This document shows positions 13,801-21,864 of a DNA stretch of 64,000 bases, piece by piece. The stretch covers positions 698,369-762,368 of the forward strand of contig JAFKHH010000012.1 in the NCBI GenBank assembly GCA_017306865.1, given 5' to 3'. This DNA comes from Filimonas sp. (GTDB lineage: Bacteria; Bacteroidota; Bacteroidia; Chitinophagales; Chitinophagaceae). The notes under the pieces are model-generated. The model made no database searches. It was not told the DNA's origin and worked only from the letters and a program-made list of their open reading frames with translations. How positions within the stretch are numbered: position 1 is the first letter of the stretch; each line of letters opens with the position of its first letter. Position numbers and translations under genes: made by a program.

Positions 13801-13887
13801 CAGGACAGGAACCTTAGCCCGAACATTACATACCTGACTGCACCAACGCAAAAGACAGTTGTGTTCGGTCTTACTGTAAGCTTTTAA
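10816..13887 (+). CDS. SusC/RagA-family TonB-dependent transporter
   Basis: This 1023-residue outer-membrane barrel imports oligosaccharides with energy from TonB. It has a signal peptide (ends LHAQAQ), a carboxypeptidase-D-like regulatory domain (about 28-100, VSGKVTDAKSGAPLDGVSVI), a TonB-box region (SEVIVVGYGVQRKRDVTGAI) and a plug with the family motif DPLYVVDGIPV and LKDAGATGIYGSRGANGVI. The barrel ends in an aromatic C-terminus (VFGLTVSF). It lies 36 nt after the amylase and 22 nt before susD. Starch-derived substrate is inferred from the neighbours. Confidence 0.95.
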   Translation: MNLKRLLGLFVLPLLLLSLHAQAQDKIVSGKVTDAKSGAPLDGVSVIVKGGTTGTQTAADGTFTLKVSAGVTKLIISSVSHSTREVSIGSGGVQVALEPTDPTLSEVIVVGYGVQRKRDVTGAIAKVKGDQISATPVPSFEAALQGKAPGVQIIQGNGLAGSGSVVRIRGIGSISASGDPLYVVDGIPVISDPFIRSNGGAMNQNPLSSINPNDIESIEILKDAGATGIYGSRGANGVIIITTKRGKSGKPSFTYSNKLGMATYAKKPDFVNGPEWLQLRQEAWVNSGHTGQATLPGTLTWAQASQNNTDWWDLLTGTGFINDHTLSMTQGTKKLKTFANLTYSDDKGYIKSNAYTRLAARLNMDYNITDKLKVSLTSAYNRGVNKRVPAAWDGGIGDAMSSALPIFPVYNADGSYYSGLTNPVIKTNENKRREIDSRILGGLGLEYQPIKNLFLRANGAIEYTNSFADEFQTATWNKLYSNKTTGTASRNPYWGSNITANFTANYLWNPGKDHKFNFLAGTEMQDYQRKGYTASIVKDMNQPFWQDPSAYRQLRDSLKSAPVPGISEVSQEEFTFGSVFGRINYTYKDRYSLQMIARVDGSSKFGANYKHGFFPAISGAWTISDEEFMKGIKEINFLKLRASYGVVGNANIPSGVYYDNYRVGSNNYNGNPTLYLNAPGNPDLKWETMRNVDIALEFALLGNRLTGEVAYYHKATTDILLQPGVQPSTGYPTIWRNLSNSKILNEGLEFSANYKIIDNKQVRWSIGGNIAKNRNEVLEYELGPDAVSGGTNDTRIVKGLPIGVNYLVRYYGVDAADGLPIWLDKNGKQTKTFSLDNRVYAGSVMPDYIGGFNTAVSYKNFDFSALFSFVIGGNIYENSAKYQFLGVSKKFWNFRKDFLDRWTRPGDDAKYPKLVADAADYPGVPSEDQFNSTMFLRSASYMRLREMTIAYRFTKSTLGKLPLKDLRLFVTGTNLLTFSKFPGGDPEITRDFENAQDRNLSPNITYLTAPTQKTVVFGLTVSF

Positions 13888-13909
13888 GTAAAAGAAAAAA
13901 AAGAAGTTT

Positions 13910-15312
13910 ATGAAAAGAAATTACAATCTACTTATAATAGCAGCCTGCCTCACAATAATATTGTCTGCATGCTCTAAGTTTTTTGACAAGCCACCACAAG
14001 GCCAGATCACCCAGGAAGAAGCCTTTAAAGATGAAGCCGGGCTTGTGTCGTTTACAAATGGTATCTATACCTACCTCGGCGATGGTGATTTTATGGGAGG
14101 CCGTGTGCAAGTACTTAGCGACATCTTAGCTGATGAGTTGAAAGGTGATAAGTTTACCGGTGACTATGCTGAGATCTATGGACGCCGTAACTCTATTTTC
14201 GGTGCCACCCGTGATGCGATGTACCTGAAAGGATATAAGATCATCAATGCTGCTAACCTGGTATTGGAAAATTTAAGTATAGCCAATACACAGAAAGATA
14301 ATCTTAGAGGGCAGGCTTTGTTCTTCAGAGGTATGACCCACTTTGAATTAGTACGCTTGTTTGCACAACCATGGGGCTACTCTCCGGACAATAGTCAATA
14401 CGGTATTCCATTACGCTTAAAATCCGGGCAGGAATTATTGCAACGTGCTACGGTAAAGCAAGTGTACGACCAGGTGATTGCTGATCTGAAAGCCGCAGAT
14501 TCATTGCTGGCACCAGATGCAAATAGCGGCAAGTTTTATACAGCATCCAAATGGATAGCAGAAGCATATTTGGCAAAAGTATATTTCCAGATGAATGATT
14601 TTGCCAACGCATACAAATATGCTGACCAGGTCATCAAGAGCGGTAAGTTCCAGCTAGATGCAGACTATACAAGCCGTTACTCCGTAGGCTTGACAAAAGA
14701 AGCGATATTAAGAATTGCCAACGAAGTAAACCACTTCCAGCCAGGAACAGAACTGATCGGCAACTGGCGTTCTGATAAAGCTGTGCCAACCTGCAACTTT
14801 ACAGACGCCTACTACAACAATGCAGTATCCCGTGTAAACGATAAGCGCAAGATCTGGTATAGCAATACGCTGCAGGCAGGGTACAACGTCCTGACCAAAT
14901 ACAACATGGACTACACTACATGGAGCTGCCTATTACCCATCTTACAGAAATGAAGCTAATCCGTGCAGAAGCAGGTGCAGAAATAGCTACGTCTAATGCT
15001 GCTGCGCTTACTGTAGCTATTACAGACATCAATGATATTATGACAAGAGCTTATGGCGGCACAACGAATAATTTGCCACCAACAGCTACCGCTACCGGCG
15101 TGATCAGTACAGTACGTACAGAAAGAGAACTGGAAATGATAGGTGAAGGCAACAGGCTACAGGAGATAAAAAGGATTGGCGTACGTACAGGGCAAAATAT
15201 AGACAGAAGAGGCTCCCCGTGGAATTGTAATGGCTTTATACTCCAGTTCCCTAAAGGAGAGCAGGATGCCTATGCGCCATTTGTTTTAAATCCTGAAGGC
15301 GGTTGTTTCTAA
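13910..15312 (+). pseudogene. SusD/RagB-like starch-binding lipoprotein, frameshifted
   Basis: Two ORFs together make one SusD-like protein. The first (13910-14953) starts with a lipoprotein signal ending ILSAC and runs through the TPR-rich body. The second frame (open from about 14920) continues with the conserved LPITHLTEMKLIRAEAG helix and the C-terminal RTERELEMIGEGNRLQEIKRIG region. One missing base between about 14905 and 14925 explains the break. Restored, the protein has about 467 residues, near the family's usual size. No slippery heptamer is visible, so programmed slippage is unlikely. It is either a sequencing or assembly error or a real mutation. SusD proteins sit as lids on SusC, so loss should reduce starch uptake. 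Confidence 0.88.
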
Positions 15313-15331
15313 CAGAAAAACAAAATTCATT

Positions 15332-15856
15332 ATGAAAAAAAATATTCACCTTATTACCATGTTTGTGCTTGCCGCCGTGCTGTTGCAAGCCTGCAGGCCA
15401 GATTCCTATAAGTCTGTAGGTACGCCTGTAAATGCATTGGCCTCTCTTGCCGGCACATGGCAGATCACTAAAGTGATACAGACGGATGAGAACGCAAAGA
15501 ACAACGGGTTTAATTACGGCCCGATCAATATACAAACGATGGACCTGACAAGTGTATTTGCATACACAGATTTTAAACTAACACTGAACTTTACCAACGG
15601 CGTGCCATCCACTTTTACCACTACGCCGGGTAATTCACCAAAGATCATCAGGCTGGCAAGTGGCAACTGGAGTGTAGATAATCCCAGCTATCCGCAAGTG
15701 CTCACCTTTGCAAACGCAACAGACACTGCACGCGTTACGCTTGGCGCTTATCCTGTAGGCAGTACAACACCTGTGTTGAAAATAGCTGCGCAAAAAAGAG
15801 ATGCATCCAGTGGTAAATTATTGATTTCATACAGCTACGAATTTTCTAAAAAATAA
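15332..15856 (+). CDS. DUF5004-like lipoprotein of the starch locus
   Basis: This 174-residue lipoprotein has a signal ending in the lipobox VLLQAC. The body begins LASLAGTWQITKVIQTDE, the opening strand pattern of lipocalin-like domains (DUF5004 and relatives) often found near SusC/SusD pairs. No catalytic residues are recognisable. It lies 19 nt after susD in the same operon and 11 nt before the next gene. A role in glycan binding or envelope anchoring is possible but not shown. Confidence 0.7.
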   Translation: MKKNIHLITMFVLAAVLLQACRPDSYKSVGTPVNALASLAGTWQITKVIQTDENAKNNGFNYGPINIQTMDLTSVFAYTDFKLTLNFTNGVPSTFTTTPGNSPKIIRLASGNWSVDNPSYPQVLTFANATDTARVTLGAYPVGSTTPVLKIAAQKRDASSGKLLISYSYEFSKK

Positions 15857-15867
15857 ACTCATTACTC

Positions 15868-16650
15868 ATGAAAAAAATAGTAACGCTCATTATCATTATA
15901 GCTGCTGTTTGCATGGGTAATGCAAAAGCAGGGAACGTAACCTTTTCCCCGGCAACGTTTACCGCCAACGACCAGGTAACTCTTACAGTAGATGTAAGTG
16001 GTACGCCATTGGCTGGCGCAACGGAAGCTTACATCTGGATCTTTAGCAATACAACAGGTGGTACAGCCAAAGATGGTGTAACGACAAACACCAGTTGGAC
16101 CAACTCGCCTGATGCGGCAAAGATGGTAGCTGCCGGAACAAACAAATGGTCCTTTACATTTATAGGTGCAACGCTTTTTCAGCAAACGCCTGGTGAGCTG
16201 AAAGACTTTGGTTTTCTTGTAAAAGCAAAAGATGGTTCAAAACAAACACCGGATTTTAAACCATTCTTCTTCGATCCACTTGTGTTTACCCCATCGCTCA
16301 TGCGCATCTTTCCTGCCAAAGTAGATGTAACCGATGCCGTAACCATGTATTATGAAAGAACACTTGCAACAACTACGGATGGACAGCGTATGACGCCGGT
16401 AAATGTTGTTGTCACAGGACTGGATGAAAATGGCAACCAGGTTGGGAACCCTGTTACTATTGCAGTAAAAGTAGTAGCAACGCAAATATGGGCAGGCTCC
16501 ATTATTCCTTCAGACAACTTTGTTCCAACTGCCGGGCATAAGCTCACTTCGTTTAAATATAAGTTTAACGGAACACTGCCGGACACAAGTGGTAATCCTA
16601 CAACAGTCAGTTCTGCAGAAACGACTGTGACATTTACTGCCATGAAATAA
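15868..16650 (+). CDS. secreted beta-sandwich protein of the starch locus
   Basis: This 260-residue protein has a cleavable signal peptide (MKKIVTLIIIIAAVCMGNAKAG) and no lipobox. Its first 130 residues follow the same plan as the amylase N-terminus: FSPATFTANDQVTLTVD, then YIWIFSN, then GTNKWSFTF and FLVKAKDGSK, against WSPDFL, VYVHIGV, GNNKWSYTI and VLFRSGDGNK in the amylase. The second half is another beta-rich module (PAKVDVTDAVTMYYE). I do not recognise a catalytic motif. Shared modules in two products of one locus suggest starch binding or complex assembly (inference). Confidence 0.72.
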   Translation: MKKIVTLIIIIAAVCMGNAKAGNVTFSPATFTANDQVTLTVDVSGTPLAGATEAYIWIFSNTTGGTAKDGVTTNTSWTNSPDAAKMVAAGTNKWSFTFIGATLFQQTPGELKDFGFLVKAKDGSKQTPDFKPFFFDPLVFTPSLMRIFPAKVDVTDAVTMYYERTLATTTDGQRMTPVNVVVTGLDENGNQVGNPVTIAVKVVATQIWAGSIIPSDNFVPTAGHKLTSFKYKFNGTLPDTSGNPTTVSSAETTVTFTAMK

Positions 16651-16668
16651 CAATTACAAACCATTCGT

Positions 16669-18483
16669 ATGCAAGCCAAAAAATTATCTATACTCATACT
16701 TATCCTTGCAGCCATCTTTGCTTCCTGTAAGAAGCCAGACCTGGCAGGGAATGATGCTACAGGAGAAGGATTAGTGAACTTCACACTGATCGGCCCGGCA
16801 TCAGGTACTACGCTGCTGTTGAATGCGGCAGTACCCAATACCACCATTGATATTACATGGAACGCCTCTACACCCGGCCTTCATACTGTGCCCACTTACA
16901 CCTGGGTTGCGGCATTAAAGACTGGCGGCGACATTACAAAACCGATTGTGAAACTGCCCTCTAACAACGGTGGAAAAGATACTAAGCTGACTGTAACCTA
17001 TAAGCAACTGGATGATGCGCTGAAAACAGCAGGTATTGCTGACGGCGCTAAAACAGATTTTATATGGAGCGTGGTAGCGGACAACGGTAGCACACAATTG
17101 CTGGCGCAAAATGTTTTCAATATTTCTATTTCAAGATTCAAAGACGGAGCATCTCCCTTTGTATTGTTAGCACCTGCATCTTCTGCAACACCCATTGCAA
17201 TAGACCCGGGTTCCACAACACAAAGTATTGCCTTCAAATGGACAAAGTCAGTGCCTGCTGCCGGTGGAGCTGCTATCAAATACAAAATATTGTTTGTAGA
17301 AAAGAAAACGGATAGCAACGGTAACGAGATAGCGCCGGACTTTACAAAACCATTATTTACAATCGCATCCAATAACAGTGGCGTAGATTCATTTGCCAAC
17401 GTTTTATACAAAAGCATAAGCGACTCATTGAGCGCACATGGCCTAACGAACCTGAGCTTGCCCTCTAATTTAAAATGGACAGTAGTGGCAACTTCTGGCA
17501 CCTGGAGCCAGCAGTCAGATTATATAAACGATGTAGTGATCTTACGTGAAGTAAGGATCTATATTGCCGGTAGCTTCCAGAGCGCTTCAGGTTATGGCAA
17601 TGACTGGACACCGGCTACAGCACCGGAAATGGTAAGAGATATGCGTGCGGGGTTGGTGAACAATAAATACTACACCTACATCTATCTTCCCGCCAATGCA
17701 GAGTTTAAATTCACACAAGGCCGCGCATGGGATGTAGCGTATGGTACAGGTGCAACACCCGGATCACTGACTACAGATAACGGTGGCAATGTTAAAGTAT
17801 CCACAGCCGGAGTATATCGCATTTGTATCAACAGGACAACTATGACTTATGATATACAAGCCGGCCGTATGGGACTTGTAGGTGGGGCTGTTACGAACGT
17901 AGGTTGGGATCCTTCAAAAGTGTTCCCTACAGCTCAGATGAAATTCCTGGGCGATAACAAATTCCTCGCTATCTACGACTTTACAGCCGATGGTTGGAAA
18001 ATGATCGATGCAGATCATTGGAACAATGGTGGTGCTAACCCCGACGTAACTGATCCGCACACATTCGGCTCCAATGGTGCAAGTGGCTCTACGCTTGACA
18101 TTAACAATGAGAACATGCCTAACATCGCTGTAGCCGGAAGGTACCGCGTAATATGGGATGGCACAGACGTAAACAATGTGAAGTACACGCTTACATCGGC
18201 AGATAAATTATACGTGATTGGCAGTGCTACTGTTGGCGGCTGGGACAATCTAACGACACAGACAGACGCGCAACGCCCGCCACTTACCTACCAGGGCAAT
18301 GGCGTATGGAAAGGAACTGTAACCCTGGGTAGTGGTGATATTAAATTCATTGTACAGAAAGGAAGCTGGGATTATAGCTACGGCGGCGCAGCCGGCAAAC
18401 TGGGTGATGCCAACATTACCGTAAGCGCCGGAACCTATACCATTACGGTAGATGAGTATAACAAGACTTATACTATACAATAA
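16669..18483 (+). CDS. SusE/SusF-like starch-binding lipoprotein
   Basis: This 604-residue outer-membrane lipoprotein starts with a signal ending IFASC. The N-terminal third has repeated Ig-like modules of the SusE type (ITWNASTPGLHTVPTYTW, IAFKWTKSVPAAGG). The C-terminal half contains at least two SusE/SusF-type starch-binding domains, recognisable from IYIAGSFQSASGYGNDWTP and LYVIGSATVGGWDNLT, each followed by KFTQGR/KFIVQKGSWD-type strands and a C-terminal ITVDEYNKTYTIQ. It is the last gene of the operon and is followed by a strong terminator. It would hold starch at the cell surface without hydrolysing it. Confidence 0.85.
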   Translation: MQAKKLSILILILAAIFASCKKPDLAGNDATGEGLVNFTLIGPASGTTLLLNAAVPNTTIDITWNASTPGLHTVPTYTWVAALKTGGDITKPIVKLPSNNGGKDTKLTVTYKQLDDALKTAGIADGAKTDFIWSVVADNGSTQLLAQNVFNISISRFKDGASPFVLLAPASSATPIAIDPGSTTQSIAFKWTKSVPAAGGAAIKYKILFVEKKTDSNGNEIAPDFTKPLFTIASNNSGVDSFANVLYKSISDSLSAHGLTNLSLPSNLKWTVVATSGTWSQQSDYINDVVILREVRIYIAGSFQSASGYGNDWTPATAPEMVRDMRAGLVNNKYYTYIYLPANAEFKFTQGRAWDVAYGTGATPGSLTTDNGGNVKVSTAGVYRICINRTTMTYDIQAGRMGLVGGAVTNVGWDPSKVFPTAQMKFLGDNKFLAIYDFTADGWKMIDADHWNNGGANPDVTDPHTFGSNGASGSTLDINNENMPNIAVAGRYRVIWDGTDVNNVKYTLTSADKLYVIGSATVGGWDNLTTQTDAQRPPLTYQGNGVWKGTVTLGSGDIKFIVQKGSWDYSYGGAAGKLGDANITVSAGTYTITVDEYNKTYTIQ

Positions 18484-18513
18484 TCGTTTTAAGCAAAGTG
18501 CTATTTCAGTGTC

Positions 18514-18540
18514 AAAGCGGCCCATCGGGCCGCTTTTTTA
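18514..18540 (+). terminator. terminator of the starch operon
   Basis: AAAGCGGCCC and GGGCCGCTTT pair around a 3-nt loop and are followed by a run of T. This is a classic intrinsic terminator 30 nt after the last gene of the locus. Confidence 0.88.
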
Positions 18541-18564
18541 TTATGGCCCCAACAGTAGAATTAC

Positions 18565-18705
18565 TATGTTGCCTCCGTTGCGTCGCACACTTGTACTGAA
18601 GAATCGCTACTTAGAAGACCTATAAGGGTTTAAAAACCTTATAGGTCTTGCGTCTCCTTTGCGGCCTTTGCGATACTTATGCGCCTTTGCGCGAAACCCC
18701 TCTTT
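18565..18705. repeat. TTTGCG-type repeat with AGACCTATAAGG palindrome
   Basis: The stretch carries words such as CCTTTGCGGCCTTTGCGATA, related to sequences at 24050-24100. Inside it, 18615-18627 and 18637-18649 form a perfect 13-bp stem (AAGACCTATAAGG and complement), a palindrome repeated at 59235 and 63942. Confidence 0.7.
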
Positions 18706-18766
18706 TTAAGCCCGCTTTTGGTTTTGGTAAACATTTTGTTACATTGCGCCCTATAATTTGTAATAT

Positions 18767-19642
18767 ATGCTATACTCAATGACAGGCTTTGGCCGGGCGG
18801 AGCAAACAGTTGGAGATAAGACTTTCCTTGTAGAAGTGCGTTCGCTCAATAGTAAGCAGTTCGATTTACGACTGACTATTCCCGGTATATTAAAGCCCTA
18901 TGAAATAGACGTGAGAAGCATATTGAATGATTATCTCGAAAGAGGTAGCGTGGAGTGTGTGATCACCCTGAAACAAAATGGCGCCAGCAAACCGGTTTCT
19001 ATTAACACAGAACTGATCAAGGCATACTACAACCCGATCGCTGAACTGGCAAAAGAACTCAACATTGCTACAGATAACATTCTTAGCACCATATTGAAAC
19101 TGCCGGAAGTAGTTACACCTACCAATGAAATGCTGACGGAGCAGGATTGGGAAAAATTCCAGACCATACTGAAAGAAGCATTGGGCCACCTGATGAAACA
19201 CAGGCAGGAAGAAGGAAAATCAATGGAAGCTGATTTGCAGACGCGCATCAAAAATATAGAAGCGCAGCAGGAAATAGTTGCCTCATTAGAGCCTGCACGC
19301 CGGGTGAAAATAAAAGAAGGGTTAGTAAAAGTACTGGAAGATAACGTAGGTAAAGAAAGCTATGACCCTAACAGGCTGGAACAGGAGCTGATCTATTATA
19401 TCGAGAAAATTGATATAAGCGAAGAACAGGTACGTCTTAAAAATCATTGCAATTACTTCCGCGATATTATAAAACAAAAAGAAAACAGCAAAGGCAAGAA
19501 GTTGTCATTTATCTTGCAGGAAATAGGCAGGGAGATTAATACCACCGGTTCTAAAGCATACGATTCTGAAGTGCAGAAAGCAGTTGTATTGATGAAAGAC
19601 GAGTTGGAAAAAGCAAAAGAACAAGTGCTAAACGTGTTATAA
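18767..19642 (+). CDS. YicC/YloC-family endoribonuclease
   Basis: This 291-residue protein opens with the family signature SMTGFGRAEQ. It has the N-terminal YicC-like domain (about 1-155) and the C-terminal DUF1732-type domain (about 205-291), ending with GREINTTGSKAYDSEVQKAV, the conserved block. Family members have been shown to act as RNA endonucleases. A shortened -7-like box (TATAATTTG) lies 7 nt before the ATG. gldH follows after 6 nt, so the two are surely co-transcribed. Confidence 0.92.
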   Translation: MLYSMTGFGRAEQTVGDKTFLVEVRSLNSKQFDLRLTIPGILKPYEIDVRSILNDYLERGSVECVITLKQNGASKPVSINTELIKAYYNPIAELAKELNIATDNILSTILKLPEVVTPTNEMLTEQDWEKFQTILKEALGHLMKHRQEEGKSMEADLQTRIKNIEAQQEIVASLEPARRVKIKEGLVKVLEDNVGKESYDPNRLEQELIYYIEKIDISEEQVRLKNHCNYFRDIIKQKENSKGKKLSFILQEIGREINTTGSKAYDSEVQKAVVLMKDELEKAKEQVLNVL

Positions 19643-19648
19643 AAGGTT

Positions 19649-20110
19649 ATGAAGAAAGTAATTGCAATAGTTGCATTGTTGATGATAGTGGCTCAGGCAT
19701 GTAACACGATCGATGTTTATGAAAGGACAGTATCCTTCCCCGATCATACCTGGCGTAGTGCAGACAGCCTTTCTTTTTCATTTGAAATAGCCGATAGCAT
19801 CAATCCATACCAGGCATTCTTTGTATTGCGCCATTCCGATGCTTATCACTACAAAAACATTTGGGTAGATATCCAGGTGAAAGACCCTGATTCAACATAC
19901 ACCGTAACGCGTGAGTTTGCATTGGCAAACGGACAGCAATGGCTTGGTACAGGTATGGATGATATGTATGATCATCGCATCGCCTTTTCCAAAGTGCCGC
20001 ACACATTGAAGAAAGGGAAATATTCTTTCATTGTTCGCCAGATCATGCGTGAAGACCCACTTCAAAATGTATGGGCCGCAGGGATCAGGATGGAGAAAGT
20101 GAAGCAGTAG
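19649..20110 (+). CDS. gldH: gliding motility lipoprotein GldH
   Basis: The 153-residue lipoprotein has a signal ending in VAQAC and the GldH pattern: CNTIDVYERTVSFPDHTW, then KNIWVDIQVKDPDS and GKYSFIVRQIMREDPLQNV. GldH is required for gliding and T9SS function in Flavobacterium and occurs in many non-gliding Bacteroidota. It directly follows yicC and ends at a terminator. Its biochemical role is not known. Confidence 0.9.
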   Translation: MKKVIAIVALLMIVAQACNTIDVYERTVSFPDHTWRSADSLSFSFEIADSINPYQAFFVLRHSDAYHYKNIWVDIQVKDPDSTYTVTREFALANGQQWLGTGMDDMYDHRIAFSKVPHTLKKGKYSFIVRQIMREDPLQNVWAAGIRMEKVKQ

Positions 20111-20307
20111 CGTGAGCCGTGAATCGGTAATCGTGAATGACATACTTTGTGAAAGGAACTAAAAAATAGTAGAAAGCTTAACATAATCTGTTAAGCTTTT
20201 TTTATGCTCAAAAGCTAAATCTCTTAATGCGCCCCATTCACGATCGTCGTCTCACGATTGACGATTCACCATCTTTTCTTAACTTACAATACCTAAAACC
20301 ATAACCT
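20111..20307. repeat. inverted CGTGAATCGTGA repeats around a terminator
   Basis: CGTGAATC-type words at 20111-20141 face CACGATTGACGATT-type words at 20236-20271 in inverted orientation. Between them, 20173-20183 and 20189-20199 form an 11-bp stem (AAAGCTTAACA and complement) followed by T residues, a good terminator for yicC-gldH. Confidence 0.7.
20173..20203 (+). terminator. terminator of yicC-gldH
   Basis: AAAGCTTAACA pairs with TGTTAAGCTTT around a 5-nt loop and is followed by T residues. Confidence 0.8.
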
Positions 20308-21864
20308 ATGCGTAAACTCTCTTTCCTGTGCCTGCTATTTATATCCTCCATTGTCCACGCGCAATATGGCAATGTAGAACCCCCAGATAAAATATACGGC
20401 GTATTATTCCGCGATGTGCAGATGAATCGCATTTTCAGAGATGGAAAGACATTTGTTGACTGTGTGCCCAAGAGTGATCCCAAAGAAATTGTTCAGTCTT
20501 ACAAAGACATCAAAAGCAACCGCGCCATACGCTTTTCGCTCAAAGAATTTGTTGCCGGTAATTTCACAGAGCCACCTGCTTCCGCCGATAACTATACCTC
20601 GGACAAAGCACAACCTGTAACTACGCATATAACACAATTGTGGGAGAAGCTAAAACGCTCTCCTGACAAGCCTGCAAAAGGAAGTTCATTACTGCCGCTG
20701 CCCTATCCTTACATTGTACCGGGCGGCAGGTTCAGAGAAGTATATTATTGGGATTCTTATTTTACGATGTTAGGGTTACAGGAAAGCGGGGAAGATGCGT
20801 TGCTGGAAAACATCGTGAACAACTTCACCTACATGATCCAGCAATATGGCCACATACCCAACGGTAACCGGTCCTATTATCTCAGTCGTTCACAGCCGCC
20901 TTACTTTGCCTTGATGGTGGACCTACTTGCAGAAAAGAAAGGGCAACAGGTATATGCACAATATCAAATGGCATTGCAACGAGAATATAACTACTGGATG
21001 GATAAAAGAGGTGGAGCAAAGCACGTAGTCAGGATGCCAGACGGTAGTGTCCTGAACCGCTATTACGACCTGGATGATGTGCCAAGGCAGGAATCATATT
21101 ATGAAGACTCCATGCTGACCATTGGCTATAGCGGCAGTGCAAAAACATTGTACCGCAATCTGCGTTCCGGCGCGGAAAGTGGATGGGATTTCAGTACACG
21201 CTGGTTTGCGGATGGTAGTCACTTAAATACAATACAAACCACGAACCTGGTGCCTGTAGATTTGAACGCATTGCTCTATCATTTGGAAATGACCTTATCC
21301 AAAGCGTATAAAAGCAGCGGCAATCTATTGCAGTCAAACCTGTATGCGCAAATAGCGAACAAACGCAAGAATGCGATCAACAAATATCTCTATAATCCTG
21401 CTGATGGCTGGTATTATGACTATGTAACCAGCACAAAGCAATTGAGCAATGAAATGACAATAGCAGGTATAACGCCGTACTTTTTTATGATACCACCTAA
21501 GGCTACCAGCGCGAGAGCAATCAAGGTAGTGGAAGATAAGTTTTTAAAAGCGGGCGGCGTCGTTACCACCTTAAAGAATAGCGGACAGCAATGGGATGCG
21601 CCGAATGGCTGGGCCCCTTTACAATGGATCACTATCATTGGTCTTGAAAATTATGGCGCGAACGATCTCGCTAAAAAAATAGCGGATCGCTGGATACAAC
21701 TGAATATAAAAGTGTACAAGGCAACAGGTAAACTAGTGGAAAAATACAATGTAGAAGATGTGAACGTGGAAGCCGGCGGCGGTGAGTATCCCGCCCAGGA
21801 TGGCTTTGGCTGGACAAACGGCGTGCTGCTAAAACTGATGAACAAGTATGGCGTGAAGGAATGA
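20308..21864 (+). CDS. treA: periplasmic trehalase (GH37)
   Basis: This 518-residue enzyme splits trehalose into two glucose molecules. It has a signal peptide (ends SSIVHA). The GH37 signatures are present: PGGRFREVYYWDSYFTMLGL and QQWDAPNGWAPLQWI, with the family Asp in SGAESGWDFSTRW as probable acid and the EAGGGEYPAQDGFGWTNGV block near the end carrying the probable base Glu. Its length fits TreA. It stands alone between two repeat blocks and not in an operon. Together with the starch locus it extends alpha-glucoside use. Confidence 0.95.
   Translation: MRKLSFLCLLFISSIVHAQYGNVEPPDKIYGVLFRDVQMNRIFRDGKTFVDCVPKSDPKEIVQSYKDIKSNRAIRFSLKEFVAGNFTEPPASADNYTSDKAQPVTTHITQLWEKLKRSPDKPAKGSSLLPLPYPYIVPGGRFREVYYWDSYFTMLGLQESGEDALLENIVNNFTYMIQQYGHIPNGNRSYYLSRSQPPYFALMVDLLAEKKGQQVYAQYQMALQREYNYWMDKRGGAKHVVRMPDGSVLNRYYDLDDVPRQESYYEDSMLTIGYSGSAKTLYRNLRSGAESGWDFSTRWFADGSHLNTIQTTNLVPVDLNALLYHLEMTLSKAYKSSGNLLQSNLYAQIANKRKNAINKYLYNPADGWYYDYVTSTKQLSNEMTIAGITPYFFMIPPKATSARAIKVVEDKFLKAGGVVTTLKNSGQQWDAPNGWAPLQWITIIGLENYGANDLAKKIADRWIQLNIKVYKATGKLVEKYNVEDVNVEAGGGEYPAQDGFGWTNGVLLKLMNKYGVKE

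Noticed and set aside
14905..14930. Programmed -1 frameshift in susD
   Set aside because: No X-XXY-YYZ heptamer or downstream stem is visible, and SusD proteins are not known to use recoding. An indel is simpler.
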